Assembly (NCBI GenBank): GCA_026417195.1
Contig: JAOADS010000079.1
Coordinates: forward strand, 1 to 9,342
DNA length: 9,342 nt
DNA from: Ignavibacteria bacterium
GTDB taxonomy: Bacteria; Bacteroidota; Ignavibacteria; Tepidaquicellales; OLB5
Reading direction: 5' to 3'
The notes under the pieces: generated by a model
Databases searched by the model: none
What the model was told of the DNA's origin: nothing
The model's input: the letters and a program-made list of their open reading frames with translations, nothing else
Position numbers and translations under genes: made by a program
In this document: piece by piece, positions 1-5,267 of the stretch
Layout of the letters: every line of letters starts with the position of its first letter
How positions within the stretch are numbered: the stretch's first letter is position 1

Positions 1-311
1 CCAAGTCCTGCTGCAGTAGTCTGTATCAAAGGATTAGCTCCGGATCCGGATTTCTGGAAAGTTACTGTCCTTGTGGCATTCGGCTTGGGACCTGTTACGT
101 TGATTATATAATTCGCACCGGTCTCAACATGTCCTGCTGCTATGTTAAACGTTACATGGCCTGATACTCCCTGTGTATTAAGGTCTGTAATTGCCGCAAG
201 AATAGTTGCATAGCTTCCCGGTATTGTATAAGTACCGCTAAGCTGCGAGAAAGAGGTGTTTGTTAATGTAAGTAAAAAAAGAACTGTAAAAAGAGTAAAT
301 ATCTTTTTCAT
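1..311 (-). CDS. Secreted surface protein, N-terminal part only (runs off the left edge)
   Basis: The reading frame is open from an ATG at 311 to the window edge, giving about 103 residues. The start is supported by GAGGGAAA six to seven bases upstream (314-321), one of the few clear Shine-Dalgarno sequences here. The protein opens with MKKIFTLFTVLFLLTL and a cleavage-like SFSQ, a standard signal peptide ending near residue 23. The mature part starts LSGTYTIPGSYATI and continues with short beta-strand-like stretches (HVTFNIAAGHVETGANYIINV, residues 47-67). This opening resembles the N-terminus of large T9SS-exported proteins of Ignavibacteria and Bacteroidota, some of which form parallel beta-helices; that is recalled from the family, not tested. 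The C-terminus, where a sorting domain would lie, is outside the window. Enzymatic or adhesive role cannot be assigned. Confidence 0.8.
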   Translation of the reverse strand, partial: MKKIFTLFTVLFLLTLTNTSFSQLSGTYTIPGSYATILAAITDLNTQGVSGHVTFNIAAGHVETGANYIINVTGPKPNATRTVTFQKSGSGANPLIQTTAAGL

Positions 312-376
312 AATTTCCCTCTTAAATTGATTTATGATTTTAAAAACTTATTTTTTTGCTTTATTAAAAATTATTA

Positions 377-511
377 TTAATTACTTATCAAATCTGCAGC
401 CCTTGACATAAGGAGTATGAGTACCAAAAAAACTATCATTAATATGATCAGTCCTTTTATTTCTTCATTACCGGAAATAACTCCGTTATTTCTTTTCTTT
501 AGTCTATCCAT
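377..511 (-). CDS. Candidate 44-residue single-pass membrane peptide
   Basis: A short ORF from ATG at 511 to TAA at 377-379. The product has a basic, polar N-terminus (MDRLKKRNNG...EEIKG, residues 1-20), one strongly hydrophobic stretch at about residues 21-35 (LIILMIVFLVLILLM) and a short tail RAADLISN, the layout of a small single-span membrane protein with its N-terminus inside. Its ATG overlaps the last 8 bases of another small ORF (504-569), so it could be translated by coupling; no Shine-Dalgarno of its own is seen. It ends 65 bp before the start of the secreted-protein gene at 311. I recognise no family. A 35-codon plus-strand ORF (417-524) covers part of the same DNA, so coding status rests on topology and arrangement alone. 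Confidence 0.4.
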   Translation of the reverse strand: MDRLKKRNNGVISGNEEIKGLIILMIVFLVLILLMSRAADLISN

Positions 512-569
512 ATATAATGAATGATAGTAAAGTTATAGTTATAATCAGTATGAACACTAATATTTTCAT
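504..569 (-). CDS. Candidate 21-residue hydrophobic peptide
   Basis: A 22-codon ORF from ATG at 569 to TAG at 504-506, encoding MKILVFILIITITLLSFIIY followed by Gly. It is almost entirely a transmembrane segment with one N-terminal lysine. A weak AAAGAG lies about 10 bases upstream of the ATG. The stop overlaps the next ORF through ATGGATAG: TAG closes this frame while the ATG opens the 44-codon frame. The composition recalls very small membrane subunits of transporters or oxidases such as KdpF or CcoS, but no partner gene is visible and the match is not specific. AT-rich DNA easily yields short Ile/Leu-rich ORFs by chance, so this is a candidate only. Confidence 0.3.
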   Translation of the reverse strand: MKILVFILIITITLLSFIIYG

Positions 570-727
570 TTGTTAGTTTCTCTTTAAAAACTTCTTAAAA
601 TTTTCTGAATAATCTGGGGCGTAAATCTAAACTTACTATTTTGAAAAGTCAAAGGAGAAATTTTCTTGAAATAGACAATAAAACTAATACTTTAAAATAT
701 TAAGATGGTGTTTATTAGTATTTTATA

Positions 728-754
728 AAGCAATGTTTAGACAAAAAATTGCTT
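728..754. other. AT-rich stem-loop next to an A/T tract
   Basis: AAGCAAT (728-734) and ATTGCTT (748-754) are inverted repeats around a 13-nt loop, followed at 755-767 by A6 then T7. The T-tract begins six bases after the stem, so as a plus-strand terminator it is imperfect, and no plus-strand gene lies upstream. It might end a short transcript or be a chance structure in AT-rich sequence. Confidence 0.25.
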
Positions 755-823
755 AAAAAATTTTTTTAAATCTGGCTTCAGAATGGTAAATTTATGGGAC
801 AGGGATGATTAAGAGTGTGTCTT

Positions 824-841
824 ATAGCCGAAAGCGGCTAT
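824..841. repeat. Short perfect hairpin (7-bp stem)
   Basis: ATAGCCG (824-830) pairs perfectly with CGGCTAT (835-841) around the loop AAAG. It stands out as GC-rich in an AT-rich intergenic stretch and lies 31 bp from a second palindrome at 873-892, so the two may be parts of one REP-like dispersed element. The plus strand continues CTGTTTCTTTT, a weak U-rich run, but no plus-strand gene precedes it. It is about 155 bp past the kdsC stop on the minus strand, where no U-tract follows. Confidence 0.45.
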
Positions 842-872
842 CTGTTTCTTTTGATTTACTGCGGATGTTTGG

Positions 873-892
873 ATTCCCAATTCCCTGGGAAT
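873..892. repeat. dRS3-like palindrome, ATTCCC-N8-GGGAAT
   Basis: ATTCCC at 873-878 and GGGAAT at 887-892 are separated by exactly eight bases, matching the published form of the neisserial dRS3 repeat (ATTCCC-N8-GGGAAT). The flanks GG before and GACA after fit the GGATTCCC...GGGAATGACA pattern of short dispersed palindromes known from several bacterial groups. Only one copy is in the window, so being dispersed is inferred and relation to dRS3 is by pattern only. Confidence 0.45.
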
Positions 893-997
893 GACATTTG
901 ATATTAAGAAGTGTTAACGCTTATTATAAAAAGGAACTGCAAACTCCCTTACCTACATATGAAAAACGGAACTTGCGTAAAGAATCCGGAAAATCTT

Positions 998-1486
998 TCA
1001 TAGTGAATGCTTCAAGATAAGATCAATCACTTCCCTCACACAACCCTTACCTGCCGGTGTTTTGGTAACGTAATGAACTTCATTTCTCACCTCTTCCACT
1101 GCTTCCGGCGGGCAGCATGAGAAAGCTACTTTTCTGAGAAGAGGAAGGTCAAACAGATCATCTCCTATGAAACAGAAGTTTTCCCATTGAAGTGAGTATT
1201 TATTGCGGATATCTTCAGCAGCTGACAGTTTGTCTTTACAGTTTTCATAAAGTTCTTCTATCTTAAGTCTCTGGGCTCTGTGTTTATTAGCTTCTGCAGA
1301 TCTGCCGGAGATTATTGCAAATTTCAAGCCAGCTTCCCTGCCTCTTTCAATTCCGTATCCGTCGTGAGCATGAAATACTTTAATAACTCTTCCGTCAGGA
1401 AGATATGGCAACGTTCCGTCAGTGAGGACTCCGTCACAGTCCATAAGAACAAATTTAATAGCTGACAGGTCTGGTATTTTTTTCAT
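998..1486 (-). CDS. kdsC: 3-deoxy-D-manno-octulosonate 8-phosphate phosphatase (KdsC/YrbI family)
   Basis: This 162-residue HAD-superfamily phosphatase is expected to hydrolyse Kdo-8-phosphate to Kdo, the step before activation by KdsB for lipopolysaccharide inner-core synthesis in the cytosol. The HAD motifs are all present: DCDGVLTDG at 16-24 with nucleophile Asp16 and acid/base Asp18, IISGRS at 58-63, a motif III lysine near Lys86, and FIGDDLFDLP at 106-115 with metal-binding Asp109/Asp110. The tail TPAGKGCVREV (143-153) matches KdsC C-termini, and the length fits the capless KdsC type. An upstream ATG at 1600 would add 38 residues and overlap the divergent gene's signal peptide, so the ATG at 1486 is preferred; no Shine-Dalgarno is evident. 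The catalytic motif has Cys17 where Val or Ile is usual, unlikely to matter. A related sialic-acid-type phosphatase of the same family is the main alternative. Confidence 0.88.
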   Translation of the reverse strand: MKKIPDLSAIKFVLMDCDGVLTDGTLPYLPDGRVIKVFHAHDGYGIERGREAGLKFAIISGRSAEANKHRAQRLKIEELYENCKDKLSAAEDIRNKYSLQWENFCFIGDDLFDLPLLRKVAFSCCPPEAVEEVRNEVHYVTKTPAGKGCVREVIDLILKHSL

Positions 1487-1538
1487 TTTTATTTGGAAAG
1501 TTGATTTAGTAAATTGTGAATAAATATTTTTTAAAAGT
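1487..1538. promoter_or_regulatory. Divergent intergenic region between kdsC and the six-gene operon
   Basis: Only 52 bp separate the start of kdsC from the start of the plus-strand run, so any promoters for the two directions must overlap here or lie inside the facing genes. The sequence is very AT-rich. I could not pick out a convincing -35/-10 pair: TTGATT at 1501-1506 and TAAATA at 1521-1526 are only 14 bp apart. A shared control region is an inference from geometry. Confidence 0.35.
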
Positions 1539-1946
1539 ATGTTTAAATTCTTTCTCTGTTTATTTGTTCTGGTTAATATAACAATAGCACAGGATGACAT
1601 TTCACAGATTGAAAAGATGCGTTATCAGGCTATGATAGATTCTGATGTTCAGACTTTAAACTCCCTGCTCCACGATATGCTTGTATATAATCACTCAGAC
1701 GGAACCAGTCAGACTAAGGAAGAGTTTATAAAATCAGTTGCAGAAGGAAAACTTGATTATAAAAAAATTGAAACAGATAACGTAACCGTTATAGGTTTTA
1801 AAACTACAATCATACTTAGCGGAATTGTTCAGATGGATGTGGTTTTGAATAACCAAGACTTGAAAATCAAAAGCCGTTTCTCAGCAGTTTATGTATCAGA
1901 TAAAGGCTGGAGACTTATTCTCTGGCAGACTACTAGAATGGAATAA
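1539..1946 (+). CDS. Secreted NTF2-like / SnoaL-like (DUF4440-type) protein
   Basis: A 135-residue protein with a signal peptide (MFKFFLCLFVLVNITIAQ, cleavage near residue 17-18), so the mature part acts outside the inner membrane. The rest is one small alpha+beta domain: the helix QIEKMRYQAMIDSDVQTLNS (23-42), the segment LLHDMLVYNHSDGTSQTKEEF (43-63), and the C-terminal strands RFSAVYVSDKGWRLILWQTT (113-132). The order LxxDxLxYxHSxG, TKxEF, and GWRLxxWQ is characteristic of DUF4440/SnoaL-like cone folds, which bind small molecules or act as enzymes of varied function; no specific reaction can be named. It is the first gene of a six-gene run, with 34 bp to the next. No Shine-Dalgarno precedes the ATG, but the next in-frame Met would remove the signal peptide. 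Confidence 0.78.
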   Translation: MFKFFLCLFVLVNITIAQDDISQIEKMRYQAMIDSDVQTLNSLLHDMLVYNHSDGTSQTKEEFIKSVAEGKLDYKKIETDNVTVIGFKTTIILSGIVQMDVVLNNQDLKIKSRFSAVYVSDKGWRLILWQTTRME

Positions 1947-1980
1947 TAATTTCCTAAATTGTTAAAACTTTTCTGAAACA

Positions 1981-2550
1981 ATGGAAATAGCATTAAGTAT
2001 TTTTCTCGGAATAGGGCTTGCTGCAAGTGCTGGACTCAGGGTATTTCTGCCGCTTCTTGTTGCAAACATAGCTCATTATGCCGGTTGGGTGAACTTCTCA
2101 GATGGATTTGACTGGATGGGAAGTCTGCCAGCATTTATAGTTTTCCTTTCAGCAACTCTTATTGAAGTAGCTGCCTATTATGTGCCCTGGCTTGATAATG
2201 CTTTAGATACAGCCGCAGTTCCCCTTTCAGCTATAGCCGGAACCCTGCTTTCAGTTTCTTTTATTACCGGTGTTGATCCGGTCTTTCAGTGGATTTTAGG
2301 TATAATAGCCGGAGGCGGAACAGCAGCCCTTGTTAAAACGGCATCTGCTGCAACAAGAGCTGGTTCATCCGCAACTACCGGAGGGCTTGGGAACTGGATA
2401 GTTTCATCTGTTGAGAACATAGCTTCGCTTATAATGTCGCTTATTTCAGTTCTCGTCCCAATAGTAGCAGGGATTCTCATAGCCGGATTTATAATTTACA
2501 GGTTACAGAAAATCGCAGTCAGAAAGACCTCTGAATCAGGCTCAAATTGA
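1981..2550 (+). CDS. DUF4126 family integral membrane protein
   Basis: A 189-residue, mostly hydrophobic protein. Candidate membrane segments lie at about residues 3-29, 48-68, 78-97, 101-118 and 147-173, followed by a basic tail (RLQKIAVRKTSESGSN). The conserved features ASAGLRVFLPLL (15-26), IEVAAYYVPWLDNALDT (61-77) and a glycine/alanine-rich region with GIIAGGGTAALVK (107-119) fit the DUF4126 family, whose length is similar. The function of this family is unknown to me; the glycine-rich repeats of small residues suggest tightly packed helices. It lies 34 bp after the NTF2-like gene, and its TGA ends one base before the TTG start of the glycosidase-like gene, suggesting coupled translation. 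No Shine-Dalgarno is seen before the ATG. Confidence 0.82.
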   Translation: MEIALSIFLGIGLAASAGLRVFLPLLVANIAHYAGWVNFSDGFDWMGSLPAFIVFLSATLIEVAAYYVPWLDNALDTAAVPLSAIAGTLLSVSFITGVDPVFQWILGIIAGGGTAALVKTASAATRAGSSATTGGLGNWIVSSVENIASLIMSLISVLVPIVAGILIAGFIIYRLQKIAVRKTSESGSN

Positions 2551-2551
2551 A

Positions 2552-3625
2552 TTGCTGATATTATTGTCATTTACTCTTACCTTAACCATTTCTGTCTGTT
2601 ATTCATCAGACAGATATTCTCTGTGGCTCAAACCTTCATTTTTCAGGGGATATAACATCTTATATGAATCTCCCAAAACCCAGAAAGACATTTCAGATTT
2701 CAGAAATTACGGTGGAAACCTGCTTCAGATAGGAACAAGGGGATTTGTAAAAGAAGACAATCCTTACGATACCAATTTTATCAATATAGCTGGCGTTGAT
2801 TCAATTGTTAAGTTCTGCAGGGTTGAAGGAATTTATTATGTAATAGCTGTTCGCTCAGGTCCGGGAGCTTACGATACTTATTATGAAACAGAAGGTTTGA
2901 CTCCTCCATCAAGAATATGGGATGAAGGAAATGAAAAGGAAAGGAAACTTTATGCAGATATGTTAAAGATGATTGTAATCCGGTATAACGAAGATTCTCT
3001 TTTCGTTGGTATTAATATTCTGGTTGAACCAAGGCCTAAGGTTTTCTCTGTACCGGCTAATTTTTCATCCTTGTATAAAAGTTTTCTGGAGAAGTTTTAT
3101 AATATAAATATGGGTAAGGTGTTGCAGTATTTTACAGATGAAGTGAGAAAAACAGATAAAACCATTCCTATACTTATACAGAATTTTGCTTATTCAACAC
3201 CTGAGCTTTTTCCGGCTTATGAAGTTGAAGATCCTTATATAGTTTATGATGTTCATTTCTACGGACCTTATGAATATACCCATGCGGACAAACCTTATTC
3301 AGCTAAATATCCTGCTTACTATAAAAGTATTATATCGCTTGAAGATGAATATTACAATTATGCCTTCCTGAAAAATAAAATCTTCCGTGAAGCAAGAAAT
3401 TTTCAGTTAAAAACAGGCAGACCCTTCATACTGGGGGAATTCGGTATCAGGTATCCTCAGTATGGTTCTCATCTTTATTTACATGATGTAATGTCAATTT
3501 GTCTTGAATATGGCTGGCATTTCGCCTTATGGGACTGGAGACGTGGTGAATCTGAAGAATGGAATATAGAAAATTTCAGTGACACGCTTTCCTGGAAAAC
3601 TGTGAAAGAATTTTTTAAGAGGTAA
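2552..3625 (+). CDS. Secreted glycoside hydrolase family 5-like (cellulase-type) protein
   Basis: A 357-residue protein with a signal peptide (MLILLSFTLTLTISVCYSS, about residues 1-19) and a TIM-barrel glycosidase pattern. Two glutamates sit where GH5 enzymes carry their acid/base and nucleophile: Glu159 in GINILVEP and Glu296 in FILGEFG. Supporting residues are His235-Tyr237 in YDVHFYGPY and Trp327-Asp328-Trp329 near the end, matching the aromatic wall of clan GH-A active sites. The usual Asn of the NEP motif is Val158 here, so substrate binding may differ or activity may be reduced. A beta-glucan or mannan substrate is plausible but cannot be fixed. The start is TTG at 2552, one base after the upstream stop; no ATG is available before residue 137, and this start yields a proper signal peptide. 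The next gene follows after 43 bp. Confidence 0.75.
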   Translation: MLILLSFTLTLTISVCYSSDRYSLWLKPSFFRGYNILYESPKTQKDISDFRNYGGNLLQIGTRGFVKEDNPYDTNFINIAGVDSIVKFCRVEGIYYVIAVRSGPGAYDTYYETEGLTPPSRIWDEGNEKERKLYADMLKMIVIRYNEDSLFVGINILVEPRPKVFSVPANFSSLYKSFLEKFYNINMGKVLQYFTDEVRKTDKTIPILIQNFAYSTPELFPAYEVEDPYIVYDVHFYGPYEYTHADKPYSAKYPAYYKSIISLEDEYYNYAFLKNKIFREARNFQLKTGRPFILGEFGIRYPQYGSHLYLHDVMSICLEYGWHFALWDWRRGESEEWNIENFSDTLSWKTVKEFFKR

Positions 3626-3668
3626 TTAATAATTATATTTACAAAAGTAAATCTTAAAACAATCTGAT

Positions 3669-4046
3669 ATGAAACTGACACCATTATTTTTTTCATTAAT
3701 CTTTATTACTTCGCTTTACTCAGATCAACTTCAGTGGTTAACTCTTGAGCAGGCGAAGAAAACAATTGAATATCTGAATGAAAATGATGTTAAGGAAGTA
3801 GTATTATGGTGTGCATGTTGTGATAACGACGTTAAACAGAAAGTAGTGGTAGAAAAATTTTACTACAGACAGACTGAAAATCCGGCTTACTATGAAATTG
3901 TTATAGAGGGAACATCCACAGGTGCGCCTTTGAATAAGGCAGTTGACCTTGCATATGTTCATGTGAAACGGGGAAGTAAATGGAGATGCCTTGGCAAGGA
4001 GCTAAAGTTTGAGTGTAATCCATGCACAAAACCATTTAAGTTCTGA
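3669..4046 (+). CDS. Secreted six-cysteine protein of unknown function
   Basis: A 125-residue protein with a signal peptide (MKLTPLFFSLIFITSLYS, cleavage near 18). The mature part begins with a predicted helix (LTLEQAKKTIEYLNENDVKEV, 24-44, cut here as positions) and then alternating strands. Six cysteines occur, at 48, 50, 51, 107, 116 and 119: a WCACCDND cluster at 47-54 and a closing CNPC at 116-119. Such spacing suits disulfides or metal binding outside the inner membrane. There is no thioredoxin CxxC in a thioredoxin context and no heme CxxCH. I recall similar WCACCDND proteins as hypothetical proteins in Bacteroidota, without a function. Its TGA overlaps the ATG of the metalloprotease gene (ATGA at 4046), so the two are probably translated together. 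No Shine-Dalgarno is visible before its own ATG. Confidence 0.72.
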   Translation: MKLTPLFFSLIFITSLYSDQLQWLTLEQAKKTIEYLNENDVKEVVLWCACCDNDVKQKVVVEKFYYRQTENPAYYEIVIEGTSTGAPLNKAVDLAYVHVKRGSKWRCLGKELKFECNPCTKPFKF

Positions 4047-4804
4047 TGAGTTTTAGGGCAAGGTTACTTATAGGAGTCTTTATAGCTCTTATAGCAGTGG
4101 TATCTTATTTCATGAAAACTGATGTTAATCCGGTAACCGGAGAGAAGCAGAGGGTAAGCCTTACGGTTGATCAGGAAATAAGATTAGGATTGCAAAGCAC
4201 ACCTGAGATGATAAAACAATTCGGAGGACTTCATCCGGACAAAAAACTAAGAGACTATGTTGAAAAGACCGGCAGGAAATTAGTACAGTCAACAGAGGCG
4301 TCAGGTTCTCCATATAAATTTAACTTTCATTTACTCGCTGATGATCAAACGGTAAATGCATTTGCACTTCCCGGCGGACAGATATTCATAACAAACGCTT
4401 TGTTCAGGAGGCTTAAGACAGAAGATCAGCTGGCGGCAGTTCTTGCACATGAGATAGGACATGTGATAAACCGTCACAGTGCTGAGAGGCTGGCTAAGCT
4501 GGAATTAACCGAAGGTCTGATCAGGGCTACTGATATTGCATCAGGTGATCCGGGAATGCTCTCACGGTTTGTTGGAAATATAATAAACATGAAATACAGC
4601 AGGGAAGATGAAATTGAGTCTGACAGCTACGGAGTTAAGTATCTCATACAGTCTGGATACGATCCTGAAGCAATGATAGATGTTATGAAAATTCTCAAGG
4701 AAGCTGCCGGCGGAGGAAATCAGCCGGAATTCATGAGCACTCATCCCGCTCCGGATAACAGGATTGAGAAAATCCGTGAAGCGATAAAACTTTACAAGAA
4801 GTGA
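4046..4804 (+). CDS. M48 family zinc metalloprotease, membrane-anchored or periplasmic
   Basis: A 252-residue M48 peptidase. The zinc site is complete: HEIGH at 135-139 (His135, Glu136, His139) and the third ligand Glu189 in SREDEIESD (185-193), with Asp193 in its usual place. HPAPDNRI (233-240) near the C-terminus matches the conserved HPxxxxRI of the BepA/LoiP-like branch. Residues 6-23 are hydrophobic after MSFRAR and, with no cysteine lipobox, look like an uncleaved signal anchor or signal peptide; NPVTGEKQRV (28-37) follows, common in this family. Relatives in other bacteria degrade misfolded outer-membrane or lipoprotein substrates; the substrate here is unknown. The length fits a protease domain without the BepA TPR tail. 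It overlaps the upstream gene by 1 base and the downstream lipoprotein gene by 4, so translation is likely coupled on both sides. Confidence 0.9.
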   Translation: MSFRARLLIGVFIALIAVVSYFMKTDVNPVTGEKQRVSLTVDQEIRLGLQSTPEMIKQFGGLHPDKKLRDYVEKTGRKLVQSTEASGSPYKFNFHLLADDQTVNAFALPGGQIFITNALFRRLKTEDQLAAVLAHEIGHVINRHSAERLAKLELTEGLIRATDIASGDPGMLSRFVGNIINMKYSREDEIESDSYGVKYLIQSGYDPEAMIDVMKILKEAAGGGNQPEFMSTHPAPDNRIEKIREAIKLYKK

Positions 4805-5214
4805 AAAATACACTCTCTCTGTTTCTGCCCGCTTTAATCCTTCTTTCGTGCTCAGCTAGCAGAGAAACCTCATATAAAATCACTCTTGAATCTTCGCAAT
4901 GGATAGCAGATTCACTTGATGGAAAGAAAGTTTCGCTTTCGGGAAGCAGCGAGATAACCCTTGAGTTCGACAAGCCTAACGGTAAGGTTCACGGATTTGC
5001 AGGTTGTAACAGATATTCCGGAAATTACAGTGTGAATAATGAAAATATAAAATTCTCGGATATATCTTCCACTGATGCATATTGTTCAGATTATGATACT
5101 GAAACCAAGTTCCTCAGAATTCTGCTTACTTCAGACAGATATTCTTTAACATCCGCATTTTTGAAAATATACAGCTCAGGAAAACTTGTTATTGTGTTGA
5201 GAAAAAGAAAATGA
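4801..5214 (+). CDS. META-domain (HslJ-like) lipoprotein
   Basis: A 137-residue lipoprotein. MKNTLSLFLPALILLSC ends in a lipobox with the acylated cysteine at 17, so it should be membrane-anchored in the envelope. The META domain covers about residues 28-134: SQWIADSLDGKKV (32-44), ITLEFD (52-57), VHGFAGCNRYSGNY (63-76) and a second cysteine at 95 in STDAYCSD. The GCNRYSG core and a T-x-x-C partner are the hallmarks of META/HslJ proteins; Cys69 and Cys95 may form a disulfide. HslJ in E. coli is linked to heat shock and novobiocin resistance, but the biochemical role of the domain is unclear. The start is GTG at 4801 inside GTGA, overlapping the protease stop by 4 bases; it gives a correct signal sequence. 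This is the last gene of the run, and a minus-strand gene converges 53 bp later. Confidence 0.85.
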   Translation: MKNTLSLFLPALILLSCSASRETSYKITLESSQWIADSLDGKKVSLSGSSEITLEFDKPNGKVHGFAGCNRYSGNYSVNNENIKFSDISSTDAYCSDYDTETKFLRILLTSDRYSLTSAFLKIYSSGKLVIVLRKRK

Positions 5215-5267
5215 TTACTCATCTGAAGAATAATACAGGATTCTGGTTCTGCTTATCAAACTTTATT

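Larger units (their letters stand above)
312..997. other. Long intergenic region
   Basis: About 690 bp with no ORF above 50 codons. It contains the Shine-Dalgarno of the gene at 311, the two tiny overlapping minus-strand ORFs (377-569), an AT-rich stem-loop (728-754), a GC-rich hairpin (824-841) and a dRS3-like palindrome (873-892). The stretch at about 600-720 is AT-rich and shows nothing I can name. No tRNA or rRNA was recognised. Confidence 0.6.

Noticed and set aside
417..524. 35-codon plus-strand ORF (MSTKKTIINMIS...) after TTGACA and AGGAG
   Set aside because: AGGAG is one base from the ATG, too close to work, and the ORF is antisense to the candidate membrane ORFs, whose topology is more convincing. 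It cannot be fully excluded.
683..719. ACTAATA/TATTAGT inverted repeat
   Set aside because: Seven AT-rich base pairs around a 23-nt spacer in very AT-rich DNA; expected by chance.
1487..1600. N-terminal extension of kdsC to an ATG at 1600
   Set aside because: It would overlap the signal peptide of the divergent gene, and the added residues have no counterpart in KdsC; the ATG at 1486 gives the normal length.
3637..3652. ATTTAC/GTAAAT hairpin between the glycosidase and six-Cys genes
   Set aside because: A 6-bp AT-rich stem without a U-tract, inside a probable operon; weak as a terminator and likely by chance.
5215..5267. Search for a bidirectional terminator between the convergent genes
   Set aside because: No stem of useful length followed by a T-tract was found on either strand.
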